Made by a program: the position numbers and the translations under genes. Of a stretch of DNA of 64,000 nt, positions 53,722-61,899 are shown piece by piece (position 1 is the first letter of the stretch; each line of letters opens with the position of its first letter). The stretch spans positions 124,001 through 188,000 of the forward strand of contig DASWEY010000082.1 in the NCBI GenBank assembly GCA_036394575.1, given 5' to 3'. The notes under the pieces were generated by a model that searched no databases, was not told the DNA's origin, and was given only the letters and a program-made list of their open reading frames with translations. This DNA comes from UKL13-2 sp036394575 (GTDB lineage: Bacteria; Pseudomonadota; Gammaproteobacteria; Burkholderiales; Usitatibacteraceae).

Positions 53722-54186
53722 TCAACGTTTGTCGATCAGTTTGGAAATGTATTTCCAGTGGGCCGCGCTGACCGGCGTAATCGACAGACGATTGCCGCGT
53801 TGCAGGATCACCATGTCCTCCAGCGCGGCTTGCTCACGCATCATCGCCAGGGAAATAAGCGGGGTTTTACGCACCAGCTTTACATCCACCAAGTACCAGC
53901 GCGGCGCCTCAGGTTTGGCTTTGGCGTCGAAGTATTTGCTCTTCTTGTCGAACTGGGTGGCATCCGGGTAGGCAGAGGTCGATACGCTGGCAATACCGGC
54001 AATGCCGGGTTCCGGGCAGGAGGAATGATAAAAAAATACCTCGTCACCGATCTTCATCTGGTCGCGCATGAAATTGCGCGCCATATAGTTGCGTACCCCG
54101 AACCAGGCCACACTCTGGTTTTTTGCCCCGGCAAGATCGTCGATGGAAAACTCATCCGGTTCGGATTTCATCAGCCAGTAGGCCAT
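53722..54186 (-). CDS. EVE domain protein
   Basis: A 154-residue protein made of a single EVE (PUA-like) domain: YWLMKSEPDEFSIDDL, WFGVRNYMARNFMRD, GDEVFFYHSSCPEPGIAGIA. EVE domains are thought to recognise modified bases in DNA or RNA. The location directly downstream of 6S RNA and zapA is conserved in related bacteria, so it is a housekeeping copy, not a restriction-linked one. The frame runs 27 codons upstream of the ATG at 54186. Confidence 0.93.
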   Translation of the reverse strand: MAYWLMKSEPDEFSIDDLAGAKNQSVAWFGVRNYMARNFMRDQMKIGDEVFFYHSSCPEPGIAGIASVSTSAYPDATQFDKKSKYFDAKAKPEAPRWYLVDVKLVRKTPLISLAMMREQAALEDMVILQRGNRLSITPVSAAHWKYISKLIDKR

Positions 54187-54245
54187 AGGCGGAGCGGGGA
54201 ATGAATTGATGAAAAGGGTGAGGGAGTACGGCGGGGAATGTGCTT

Positions 54246-54409
54246 GAGTGTTCGCTTGGGGCCGCACGCTTGAACCAGGGGTTCAAGGCGGAAGCTCACC
54301 GGATGCCGTCAGGTACGTCCGCGTAGGACGCGCACACGGGCACCGCTGGGGCGGGCTTCCTCGACTAACGTCTATCGGTTCAAAGGTTGTAAGCCCCAAG
54401 CGAACACCA
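54246..54409 (-). ncRNA. ssrS: 6S RNA
   Basis: About 160 bases between zapA and the EVE gene. The ends form a perfect 15-bp closing stem (GTGTTCGCTTGGGGC and its complement, 54248-54262 with 54393-54407). On the minus strand, the 3' part contains CCTTGAACC-CCT-GGTTCAAG, the same hairpin found near the 3' end of E. coli 6S RNA, which fixes the strand, and a large internal loop lies between. 6S binds sigma-70 RNA polymerase as a promoter mimic. Ends are approximate. Confidence 0.9.
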
Positions 54410-54454
54410 AATCACATTCCTGCGGTGACTTGATGCAGTGCGCTCGAAGGGCGC

Positions 54455-54802
54455 TTAAAACAATTTTTCCTGATCGGAAACTGCCTTGTCGATAATACCT
54501 TCGAACAATTCCATTTTACGCCTGACGAAGTCTTCGTCAACGGAAATATCGGCGGGGCGGTGGCTGCGGCCGCCCTGTGTCTGCAGATGCTCATGGGCGA
54601 TGTTGAGCGCGGCCATGATGGCAATCCGTTCATTGCCGACCACCTTGCCGCCATCGCGGATTTCCTTCATTTTTTTATTCAGCAAATCGACCGAAGCCAC
54701 CAGCTGGCGCTCTTCGCCGTCGGGCGCCGCGACGCGAAACTCGCGTCCCATGACATTGATGGTAATGCCCTTGGCATCTTTCGGCTCACGCGCGGTGCTC
54801 AT
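54455..54802 (-). CDS. zapA: cell division protein ZapA
   Basis: A 115-residue FtsZ-ring-associated protein: ITINVMGREFRVAAPDGEERQLVASVDLLNKKM and the helical ERIAIMAALNIAHEHL fit the family. It stabilises FtsZ filaments. It overlaps the upstream coiled-coil gene by an ATGA and precedes 6S RNA. Confidence 0.94.
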   Translation of the reverse strand: MSTAREPKDAKGITINVMGREFRVAAPDGEERQLVASVDLLNKKMKEIRDGGKVVGNERIAIMAALNIAHEHLQTQGGRSHRPADISVDEDFVRRKMELFEGIIDKAVSDQEKLF

Positions 54803-55008
54803 GGCCGCTCATCCTCGGTTTCCGGAATTTGCGCAAGCAGCGCCTCGATACGCGTTTTTGCCTGGTCGAGTTTTTCCGACAAGCGTTTGACCTCGTCTGC
54901 CCTGGTGGCAACGGTTTGACGCAACTCATTGTTTTCGGCGCGCAAACGCTGAAACAAGGTGACAAAGTTGTTGAGCTTCTCTTCGAAGCGCAGGATATCG
55001 GATTCCAT
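54799..55008 (-). CDS. small coiled-coil protein upstream of zapA (ZapB-like / TIGR02449 type)
   Basis: 69 residues, almost all one coiled coil (MESDILRFEEKLNNFVTLFQRLRAENNELRQ). Such proteins commonly precede zapA in proteobacteria and are presumed division-linked. The ATG at 55008 was chosen; 12 more codons are open upstream. Stop overlaps the zapA start. Confidence 0.85.
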   Translation of the reverse strand: MESDILRFEEKLNNFVTLFQRLRAENNELRQTVATRADEVKRLSEKLDQAKTRIEALLAQIPETEDERP

Positions 55009-55158
55009 AGATTGAATGTATCGGAAAAAGCCCTGTTCGGTCAATGGTTAAGCGCACATAGTGAAAGTCTCTTGGGAAATTGACGTCGGCGTCGGCAAAG
55101 TAGCCTGTACGCGATCCGGGCCTATCGCCGCCTTGGCGAAAATGATAATAATTCCCGC

Positions 55159-57231
55159 ATGATTCCCTCAACGCCCCCCGCCGACCATGAGGATGACTTG
55201 TCGGCGGCCCAGCAGCTGCGGCTGCTGGCCGATAATCTGCCGGCGCTCATCGCTTATTTCACGGTTGAGAATCTGTGCTGCCGGTTCGCCAATGAGGCTT
55301 ATGCGAAAACCTATGGATTCGACACCGAATCCATCGTCGGCAAGAGCGTGCAGGAAGTGATCGGCGTCGAAGCCTACGCGGCCATTCGCCCCTACATTGA
55401 CCGCCTGGTCGGCGGTGAAACCGTCAGTTATGAGCGCGAATTGACGATGCCGGACGGCGAGGCGCGCATCATTGAAGTCAATCTGCTGCCCCACGTGGGC
55501 GCGCTGGGCAAGCCCAGCGCCGCATTCGTGCTGATCCACGACATTACCAAGCACCGGCTCGCCGAAAAGGCAATCCGGGACAGCGAAGAGCGTCTGCTGA
55601 AATTCGCCGACGCCACCAGTGAGGCCATCGTATTTTTTGAGGGCGGCGTGGTCACGGATATGAACGATGCGGCCGCGCGTCTGGTGCGCCTGCCGATCGA
55701 GCAGGCAATCGGCCGTCAGGTAATGGATTTCGTTGCACCAGAGTCGGTTGAAATGGTCGTCAACAATATCCATGCCGGCTTCGAGCGGCCCTACGAGGGC
55801 GTGGTGCTGCGGGCGGACGGCACCACGGTTGCCGCAGAGTTCGTCGGCAAATCCATTGTCTACAGGGGCAAAACACTGCGCATGACGGTGATTCGCGACA
55901 TCAGCGACCGCAAGCAGGCCGAGGCGCGCATCCAGTTTCTGGCGCATCATGACATGCTGACGCACCTGCCGAATCGCGCCATGTTGATGGACAGGCTGCA
56001 AGTGGTGCTGGCCGGTGCAAAACGTCAGGGCAAACAGGTCGGGATCCTGTTTATCGACCTTGACGATTTCAAGGCAATCAATGATTCGCTGGGTCATTTT
56101 GCCGGCGACCAGGTGCTGAAACGGGTCGCACAGCGTCTGCAGTCCTGTCTGCGCGGCGCCGATCTGGTGGGCCGCCTGGGCGGCGATGAATTCCTGGTGG
56201 CGATTACCGATCTCGACAATGCCGCCGATATTGCCCCGATTGCCGAAAAGATCGCGCAATCGATCTGTGAACCGGTTTCATTTGAAGACCAGGTCCTGAC
56301 AGTATCGGGCTCGATCGGGATCAGCGTCTATCCCCAGCACGGCGAAAGCCCCGACGCACTGATTCGAAACGCCGATGCGGCGATGTATCTCGCTAAGGAG
56401 GATGGTCGCAACAGCTTCCGGTTCTTCGTGCCCGGCCTTGCCGCGTCGGCCCTTGAGTCCTTGTCGATGGAGTCCGGGATTCGCCGGGCCATCAGGGCGA
56501 TCGAATTCACCCTGCACTACCAGCCGGAGGTCGATACCTCAAGCGGCAAAGTCAGCGCGGTTGAAGCCTTGATTCGCTGGAAGCACCCGGAACTGGGTTT
56601 GCTGGGACCCGATAAATTCATCTCCATCGCCGAACACCGCGGCCTGATCATGCCGATTGGCCGCTGGGTGCTTGCCGAGGCCGTCCGGCAGGGCCGCGCC
56701 TGGCTGGATGCCGGGGTGCGCGTGCCGATCGCCGTGAATATATCGGCAGTGCAACTGAAGCAGAAGGATCTGGCCTCCAGCTTGGAGGGCCTGCTGCGCG
56801 AATACGATCTGCCCGGCGAGCTGTTGCAGCTTGAGATCGGCGAGAACCTGTTCATGGAGGACGTCTCATCCCTGGGCGCCACCCTGTCCGATCTGCACGA
56901 CTTGGGGCTGACCCTGGTGGTGGACGATTTCGGCACCGGTTACTCCTCGCTGTCGCAACTGAAGCGCTTCCCGATCGACAAAATCAAGATTGACCGCTCG
57001 TTCATACGCAATATTCCCGACGGGATCGATGACGGCAGCATCACTGTTGCGATCATCAACCTCGCTGCCAGCCTCGGCTTGCGGGTGGCGGCCGGAGGCG
57101 TTGAAAACAACGGGCAGCTGGCGTTCCTCAAACGTCATCGCTGCGACTGTGTGACGGGTTTTCTCATGTCGCACCCGCTGCCGCCCGGGGAAATGCTTGC
57201 CTGGTTGCAACAACACGAAACGGGATGCTGA
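55159..57231 (+). CDS. PAS-PAS-GGDEF-EAL protein with degenerate EAL
   Basis: A 690-residue cytoplasmic protein with PAS1 (~15-130), PAS2 (~145-255), GGDEF (motif at 341-345, I-site RGAD five residues before) and EAL (motif at 469-471). The GGDEF site is intact, so it should make c-di-GMP. In EAL, Glu469, Asn527, Glu559, Asp589, Asp590 and Lys610 are present, but the Glu of AEGVE is Gly646 and the later Gln is Thr666, so phosphodiesterase activity is probably lost and the domain may only bind c-di-GMP. The ATG at 55159 starts the protein. Confidence 0.9.
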   Translation: MIPSTPPADHEDDLSAAQQLRLLADNLPALIAYFTVENLCCRFANEAYAKTYGFDTESIVGKSVQEVIGVEAYAAIRPYIDRLVGGETVSYERELTMPDGEARIIEVNLLPHVGALGKPSAAFVLIHDITKHRLAEKAIRDSEERLLKFADATSEAIVFFEGGVVTDMNDAAARLVRLPIEQAIGRQVMDFVAPESVEMVVNNIHAGFERPYEGVVLRADGTTVAAEFVGKSIVYRGKTLRMTVIRDISDRKQAEARIQFLAHHDMLTHLPNRAMLMDRLQVVLAGAKRQGKQVGILFIDLDDFKAINDSLGHFAGDQVLKRVAQRLQSCLRGADLVGRLGGDEFLVAITDLDNAADIAPIAEKIAQSICEPVSFEDQVLTVSGSIGISVYPQHGESPDALIRNADAAMYLAKEDGRNSFRFFVPGLAASALESLSMESGIRRAIRAIEFTLHYQPEVDTSSGKVSAVEALIRWKHPELGLLGPDKFISIAEHRGLIMPIGRWVLAEAVRQGRAWLDAGVRVPIAVNISAVQLKQKDLASSLEGLLREYDLPGELLQLEIGENLFMEDVSSLGATLSDLHDLGLTLVVDDFGTGYSSLSQLKRFPIDKIKIDRSFIRNIPDGIDDGSITVAIINLAASLGLRVAAGGVENNGQLAFLKRHRCDCVTGFLMSHPLPPGEMLAWLQQHETGC

Positions 57232-57262
57232 TGCCGGCCCCGAGGGGCGTGTAAGATACCAA

Positions 57263-57470
57263 GCGTACAAGGTGCTTCGTCCGCCAGGGCGAAGTTAAAC
57301 GGGAAGCGTGTGACGTCGGTCTGATATTCACGCACTGCCCCCGCAACGGTGATGGGTTTTAGTCGGCGCATATAACCACTGGATGGCGGCTTCATCCGGG
57401 AAGGGTGCGTCAAGGAACGATCGCAATCGGGATCGTTCGCCCCTCAGTCCGGATACCGGCCTTGCACCGC
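57263..57470 (+). promoter_or_regulatory. cobalamin (B12) riboswitch
   Basis: The order of conserved elements is diagnostic: GGTGC at 57271, GTTAAACGGGAAGC at 57294-57307, the B12 box region GCCCCCGCAACGGTGATG at 57337-57354, CCACTGG at 57376, GGGAAGG at 57398-57404, and a closing GTCCGGATACCGGCC. It precedes the BtuB-type receptor by about 115 bases and would switch off its expression when adenosylcobalamin is bound. Ends are approximate. Confidence 0.92.
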
Positions 57471-57585
57471 GGCTGCGCTCCCCCAAGGGGACGCTTTCGC
57501 GCCAGTGTGTGCGGACGGCAGCTGCCCCGCGCATGAATATCCATATGGCTTGCGGGGACGCTAGCCGACACTACGAAAATCCATT

Positions 57586-59469
57586 ATGAGACCCCTATCG
57601 CCCGATCGTTACCAAGTACGATTTGCATTTGCACGCCTGTTGTCGCTGATATACGCTGTTCCTGTTGCCGCCCTCGCGGCCTCCGCATCTACCGTCCTGT
57701 ATGCCGAAACCGGTTCACCCGCCGGCATTGCGCTCGACAGCCTGATTGTCACTGCCACACGCACCCGGCAAAGTGCCGGCGATACGCTTGCACAGGTGGC
57801 GGTTATCACCCGCGACGACATCGAAGCCGCCGGTACGGCCACCCTGGCTGAATTGCTGCAACGCAAGGCTGGTGTCGAAATCCGCAGTACTGGCGGTCCC
57901 GGACAGCCTGCCGGCGTGTTCATTCGTGGCGCCAGCAGTTCGCAAACCCTGTTGCTGGTGGACGGTTTGCGCGTGGGCTCGGTGACGGCCGGAAGCCCCG
58001 CATTCGAGAATATTCCGCTTGAACTGATCGAACGCATCGAGGTCGTCAAAGGCCCGCTGTCCGGGCTGTACGGCTCGGACGCGATCGGCGGCGTCGTGCA
58101 GATATTCACGCGTTCCGACGGTCGCGCGCGACTGAGCGCGGACGTGGGGGCCGGCTCCTATTCCAACCGCATCGCCAACGCCGGATTCACGGCGGTCGAA
58201 GGCAGGACGGCATTCACGCTCAATGCGGGTTATCAGGAGGTTGCCGCGCCACGCTCGGCCAGCAACCCGGATGCCGGACCCTTTACCTATAATCCGGATC
58301 GCGATCCCTACCGCAATTCGAATGTACTCGCCAAGCTGTCGCACACTCTGTCGTCGGGGGCCAATTTCGCCGCCAGCGCATGGCAATCGGTCGGCCATAC
58401 GAAATTCGATTCGGGGCCGGCGGACGATCCCTCGAACAAGCAGATCCTGTCGGGTATCCAGATCAGTGCCGATAACCAGTTTACGACGTTCTGGAAATCG
58501 AGCCTGCGAGTTGGCCAGACCAGCGACGATATCCGCTTCGCCTCGGCATTCCCCGATACCTTCAAATCCACGCAAAATCAGGGGATCTGGTTTAACGAAC
58601 TCAAAACCGGGTTCGGCGATTTGAATGCAGGCGCGGAGTTGCGCAAAGAAAAAGTTTCCTCCGCCAATACCGACTACGACGCCAGGACCCGCGACACGCG
58701 CGCCATGTTTGCCGGCTATCTGGGTCGGCTGGGCGCGAATCAGCTTGATTTCACCCTGCGCCGCGACCAGGAGGATCAGTTTGGCCGCCGCAATACTGGC
58801 TCGATTGCCTACGGCTATGCACTGACCAGCGCACTCAAGGTCTATGCGCACGCCGGCCGTGCGTTTCGCGCGCCGAGCTTCAACGATCTTTATTACCCCG
58901 GCTTTTCCAACCCGCTATTGAAACCGGAACGCAGCAAACAGGCAGAGGCCGGCCTGAAGCTCGGCGAGCCCGGCTACAACATGAGCCTGGTCTATTTTGA
59001 TAATCGCATCGATGATCTCATCGTCTTCGACCTGGCGACTTTCCTGCCACAGAACATCGCTCGGGCCCGTATCAAGGGCTGGGAGTTTGGCGGGGACACC
59101 GTGATTGGTGGTGTCGTCCTCAAAGCCGCCTTGACGGTACAGCAACCCGAAGATGCGGATACCGGCAAGCAGTTGCGTTCCCGTGCCAGGCAATTTGGCA
59201 GCGTGGGGGCATCGCGGTCGTTCGGCGCCTGGACATTGAGCGGAGATATCACGGCCAGCGGCAAGCGCTTCGACTCGGGAGACGAGGATTCGGGCTCGCG
59301 CATGGCGGGATATGTCTTGTTGAATGCCGCCGTCCATTACCGGCTGGACAAGACCTGGAGCCTGGAGTTGGGCGGGCAGAACCTCGGTAATCGCGATTAC
59401 GAACTGGCCCGCGGCTACAACACGCCGCAACGTACGGTGTTCCTGCGCGTCAGGGCGATCGCGTTCTAG
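57586..59469 (+). CDS. btuB: TonB-dependent vitamin B12 receptor
   Basis: A 627-residue outer-membrane receptor. A signal peptide (to about residue 40, AVPVAALAASAST) is followed by a TonB box (SLIVTATRT), the plug domain (VAVITRDDIEAAGTATLAELLQRKAGV...RGASSSQTLLLVDGLRV...IERIEVVKGPLSGLYGSDAIGGVVQIFT) and a 22-strand-type barrel ending in a terminal Phe. The upstream cobalamin riboswitch supports the substrate. No btuCDF genes follow; the next genes belong to LPS synthesis. Confidence 0.93.
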   Translation: MRPLSPDRYQVRFAFARLLSLIYAVPVAALAASASTVLYAETGSPAGIALDSLIVTATRTRQSAGDTLAQVAVITRDDIEAAGTATLAELLQRKAGVEIRSTGGPGQPAGVFIRGASSSQTLLLVDGLRVGSVTAGSPAFENIPLELIERIEVVKGPLSGLYGSDAIGGVVQIFTRSDGRARLSADVGAGSYSNRIANAGFTAVEGRTAFTLNAGYQEVAAPRSASNPDAGPFTYNPDRDPYRNSNVLAKLSHTLSSGANFAASAWQSVGHTKFDSGPADDPSNKQILSGIQISADNQFTTFWKSSLRVGQTSDDIRFASAFPDTFKSTQNQGIWFNELKTGFGDLNAGAELRKEKVSSANTDYDARTRDTRAMFAGYLGRLGANQLDFTLRRDQEDQFGRRNTGSIAYGYALTSALKVYAHAGRAFRAPSFNDLYYPGFSNPLLKPERSKQAEAGLKLGEPGYNMSLVYFDNRIDDLIVFDLATFLPQNIARARIKGWEFGGDTVIGGVVLKAALTVQQPEDADTGKQLRSRARQFGSVGASRSFGAWTLSGDITASGKRFDSGDEDSGSRMAGYVLLNAAVHYRLDKTWSLELGGQNLGNRDYELARGYNTPQRTVFLRVRAIAF

Positions 59470-59567
59470 TCCGTGAGGGTGGCCGGGTGGGGTCTCATCC
59501 GCCCGGTTAGGCGCATCCTGAGGGCGGCATTTGTGGCAAAGGGCATGAATTCTGCTATCTTCGGGGC

Positions 59568-60674
59568 ATGCTCAAAGACGCCGTCAACCTCGCCGATATC
59601 CAGCGCGCGCTGGTCATCAAACTTCGCCATCACGGCGATGTGCTGCTCACCTCCCCGGTCTTCCAGGTGCTGAAAAACCATGCGCCGCATATCGAGACCG
59701 ACGCGCTGGTCTATGAAGACACGCGCGAAATGCTGACGGAACATCCGGCGATCACGCAGGTATTCACCATCGACCGCAGGTGGAAGGAAAAAGGCGTCAT
59801 CAACCAGGTGATGCACGAGGCGGCACTGCTCAGGCAATTGCGCCTGCGTCGCTACGATCTGGTACTGCACCTCACCGAGCATCCGCGCGGAGCCTGGCTG
59901 ACGCGTTTGCTGCGGCCGCGTTTTGCGGTTGCGCAACGCGCTGTCGGCATCAATGAGGGCCGTGATTCGCATTGGTGGAAGTCGAGCTTCACCCATACCT
60001 ATCCGACCCCGCGCGCCACCTTCCGTCATACCGTTGAAAGCAATCTCGACGCATTGCGGCGCATCGGCGTACAGCCGGACAGTGCCGAAAAAAAACTGGT
60101 GTTGGTCCCAGGCGAAGCGGCAGAACGAAAAGTCGAGGCGCTGATGGCCACTCATGGCATCAGCCACAAGCGCTTCATTCATATTCATCCGACTTCGCGC
60201 TGGTTTTTCAAGACCTGGCCGGCACCGCGGTTTGCCGAGTTGATCCTGGAGTTGGGCCGCGCCGGGCAGCGCGTAGTCCTCACCGCGGCGCCGACCGGCG
60301 ACGAACGCGAAATGATTGCCGCGATCAAGACGCAGTTGAAGGCGCCCGTGGTGGATTTGACGGGTGCCCTGTCCCTCAAGGAACTGGCGGCGCTGACAGC
60401 CCGCGCCCGCATTTTTGTCGGCGTGGATTCGGCTCCGATGCATATGGCCGCAGCCATGCAGACGCCGACCGTGGCGCTGTTCGGCCCCTCCGGCGAGGCC
60501 CACTGGGGACCCTGGGGCGTGGTCCATCGCATCGTCTCCTCGCAGGACCCGCGACACACCTGCCGCCCCTGCGGCAACGACGGTTGCGGCGGTTCGAAGG
60601 TAAGCGAATGCCTGACCGAGCTGCCGGTAGCCCAGGTGTTGGCGGCGGTCAATGAACTTCTGGCGACGACGTGA
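59568..60674 (+). CDS. glycosyltransferase family 9, putative LPS heptosyltransferase
   Basis: A 368-residue GT9 enzyme, close to heptosyltransferase III (RfaQ/WaaQ-like): ALVIKLRHHGDVLLTSPVF at the N-terminus, HPTSRWFFKTWPAPRFAEL, and FVGVDSAPMHMAAAMQTPTVALFGPSG in the donor site. It adds heptose to the LPS inner core. The stop overlaps the GTG of the next glycosyltransferase, so they form an operon. Confidence 0.9.
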   Translation: MLKDAVNLADIQRALVIKLRHHGDVLLTSPVFQVLKNHAPHIETDALVYEDTREMLTEHPAITQVFTIDRRWKEKGVINQVMHEAALLRQLRLRRYDLVLHLTEHPRGAWLTRLLRPRFAVAQRAVGINEGRDSHWWKSSFTHTYPTPRATFRHTVESNLDALRRIGVQPDSAEKKLVLVPGEAAERKVEALMATHGISHKRFIHIHPTSRWFFKTWPAPRFAELILELGRAGQRVVLTAAPTGDEREMIAAIKTQLKAPVVDLTGALSLKELAALTARARIFVGVDSAPMHMAAAMQTPTVALFGPSGEAHWGPWGVVHRIVSSQDPRHTCRPCGNDGCGGSKVSECLTELPVAQVLAAVNELLATT

Positions 60675-61819
60675 AACTGGCGTTGGTGCGGGCCAGGTAC
60701 AACCCGTTTGGTGGTGCCGAACGATTTTTGAATGACGCGGTGGCCGCATTGGCGACGAGCGAGGCGTCTGTTTCGCTTACCCTGTTCACCCGTGAGTGGC
60801 CCGCGCAGGCCAGTGCTGTCATGGCGCACCGCATCGTCAACCCTGGCTATCTGACCTCGACCGGTCGCGATCGTGGTTTTGCCAATGCGGTCGCTGCGGA
60901 ACTGGCGGGCGGCGGGTTCGACCTGGTGCAATCCTATGAACGAATCGCCGGCGCCAACATCTACCATGCGGTTGATGGCGTCCATGCGGAATGGCTTGCG
61001 CAGCGACGGCGCATACAGGGTCCGTTCGGCCGCCTGGGCGTGACCCTCAATCCGCACCATCGCTATGTACTCGAGGCCGAGCGCGCCATGTTTGCATCGC
61101 CGGCGTTCAAGGCCGCGATCTGCATTTCGACGATGGTACGTGACGATATATTGCGGCACTTCAAGGTGGATCCGACCAAGCTGCATGTGGTCTACAGTGG
61201 CGTCGATGCGCAGAAATTTTCGCCATCCTGTCGTGACGAGTTCCGCGTCGAGCGGCGGTCGGCGCTGGGAATTCCCCAGGATGCATCAGTTGCCTTGTTC
61301 GTGGGCTCGGGTTTTGAGCGCAAGGGCCTTGCCTCGTTCCTGCGCGCGCTGGCCGATGCTCCATCTTCGGGCCGTGCACCGACTAAACGCTGGTACGGGC
61401 TGGTGGTCGGAAAGGACAAACGTGCCAAGCGCTATCAGGCGCTGGCGCGCAGCCTGGGAATTGCCGATCGGGTAATTTTTACCGGCGGGGTGTCCGATAC
61501 GCGGCCATATTACGGGGCCAGCGATGTGTTCGTGTTGCCGTCCATTTATGAGCCGTTTGGCCTGGTCTATCTCGAGGCGCTCGCATGCGGTTTGCCGGTC
61601 ATTGCCAGTCGCTCGTCGGGAGCCGCGGAAGTCATCCAGCCGGGCAAAAATGGCTATGTCACGGATGCCCTCGACACCGCCGCCATCCGCGCGGGGATGG
61701 AGTCGGCGCTGGCGGATTCCGCGATGGCACAAGCCGCGCGCCTCAGCGCCTTGCCGTTCACGCCGGCAGCCATGTCCGGGCAATACAAGTCCCTGTATCG
61801 AGCCTTGCTGGTCGCTTGA
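60671..61819 (+). CDS. glycosyltransferase family 4, LPS core type (WaaG-like)
   Basis: A 382-residue GT-B enzyme: LALVRARYNPFGGAERFLN, GSGFERKGLASFLRALA and the donor motif VFVLPSIYEPFGLVYLEALACGLPVIAS with the E-x7-E spacing of GT4. It resembles WaaG glucosyltransferases; the exact sugar is not decided. GTG start overlapping the GT9 stop; msbA follows 80 bases later. Confidence 0.9.
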   Translation: MKLALVRARYNPFGGAERFLNDAVAALATSEASVSLTLFTREWPAQASAVMAHRIVNPGYLTSTGRDRGFANAVAAELAGGGFDLVQSYERIAGANIYHAVDGVHAEWLAQRRRIQGPFGRLGVTLNPHHRYVLEAERAMFASPAFKAAICISTMVRDDILRHFKVDPTKLHVVYSGVDAQKFSPSCRDEFRVERRSALGIPQDASVALFVGSGFERKGLASFLRALADAPSSGRAPTKRWYGLVVGKDKRAKRYQALARSLGIADRVIFTGGVSDTRPYYGASDVFVLPSIYEPFGLVYLEALACGLPVIASRSSGAAEVIQPGKNGYVTDALDTAAIRAGMESALADSAMAQAARLSALPFTPAAMSGQYKSLYRALLVA

Positions 61820-61899
61820 TCCCATCGCCCTCTCGGCATTGGGCGAATCCGCGCATAAAATGATGACTCTTTCCGCCGCATGATTCCCAAAAGCCGACC

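Noticed and set aside
54246..54409. 6S RNA on the plus strand
   Set aside because: The RNA is nearly self-complementary, but zapA order and the position of the CCTTGAACC/GGTTCAAG hairpin near the 3' end fit only the minus strand.
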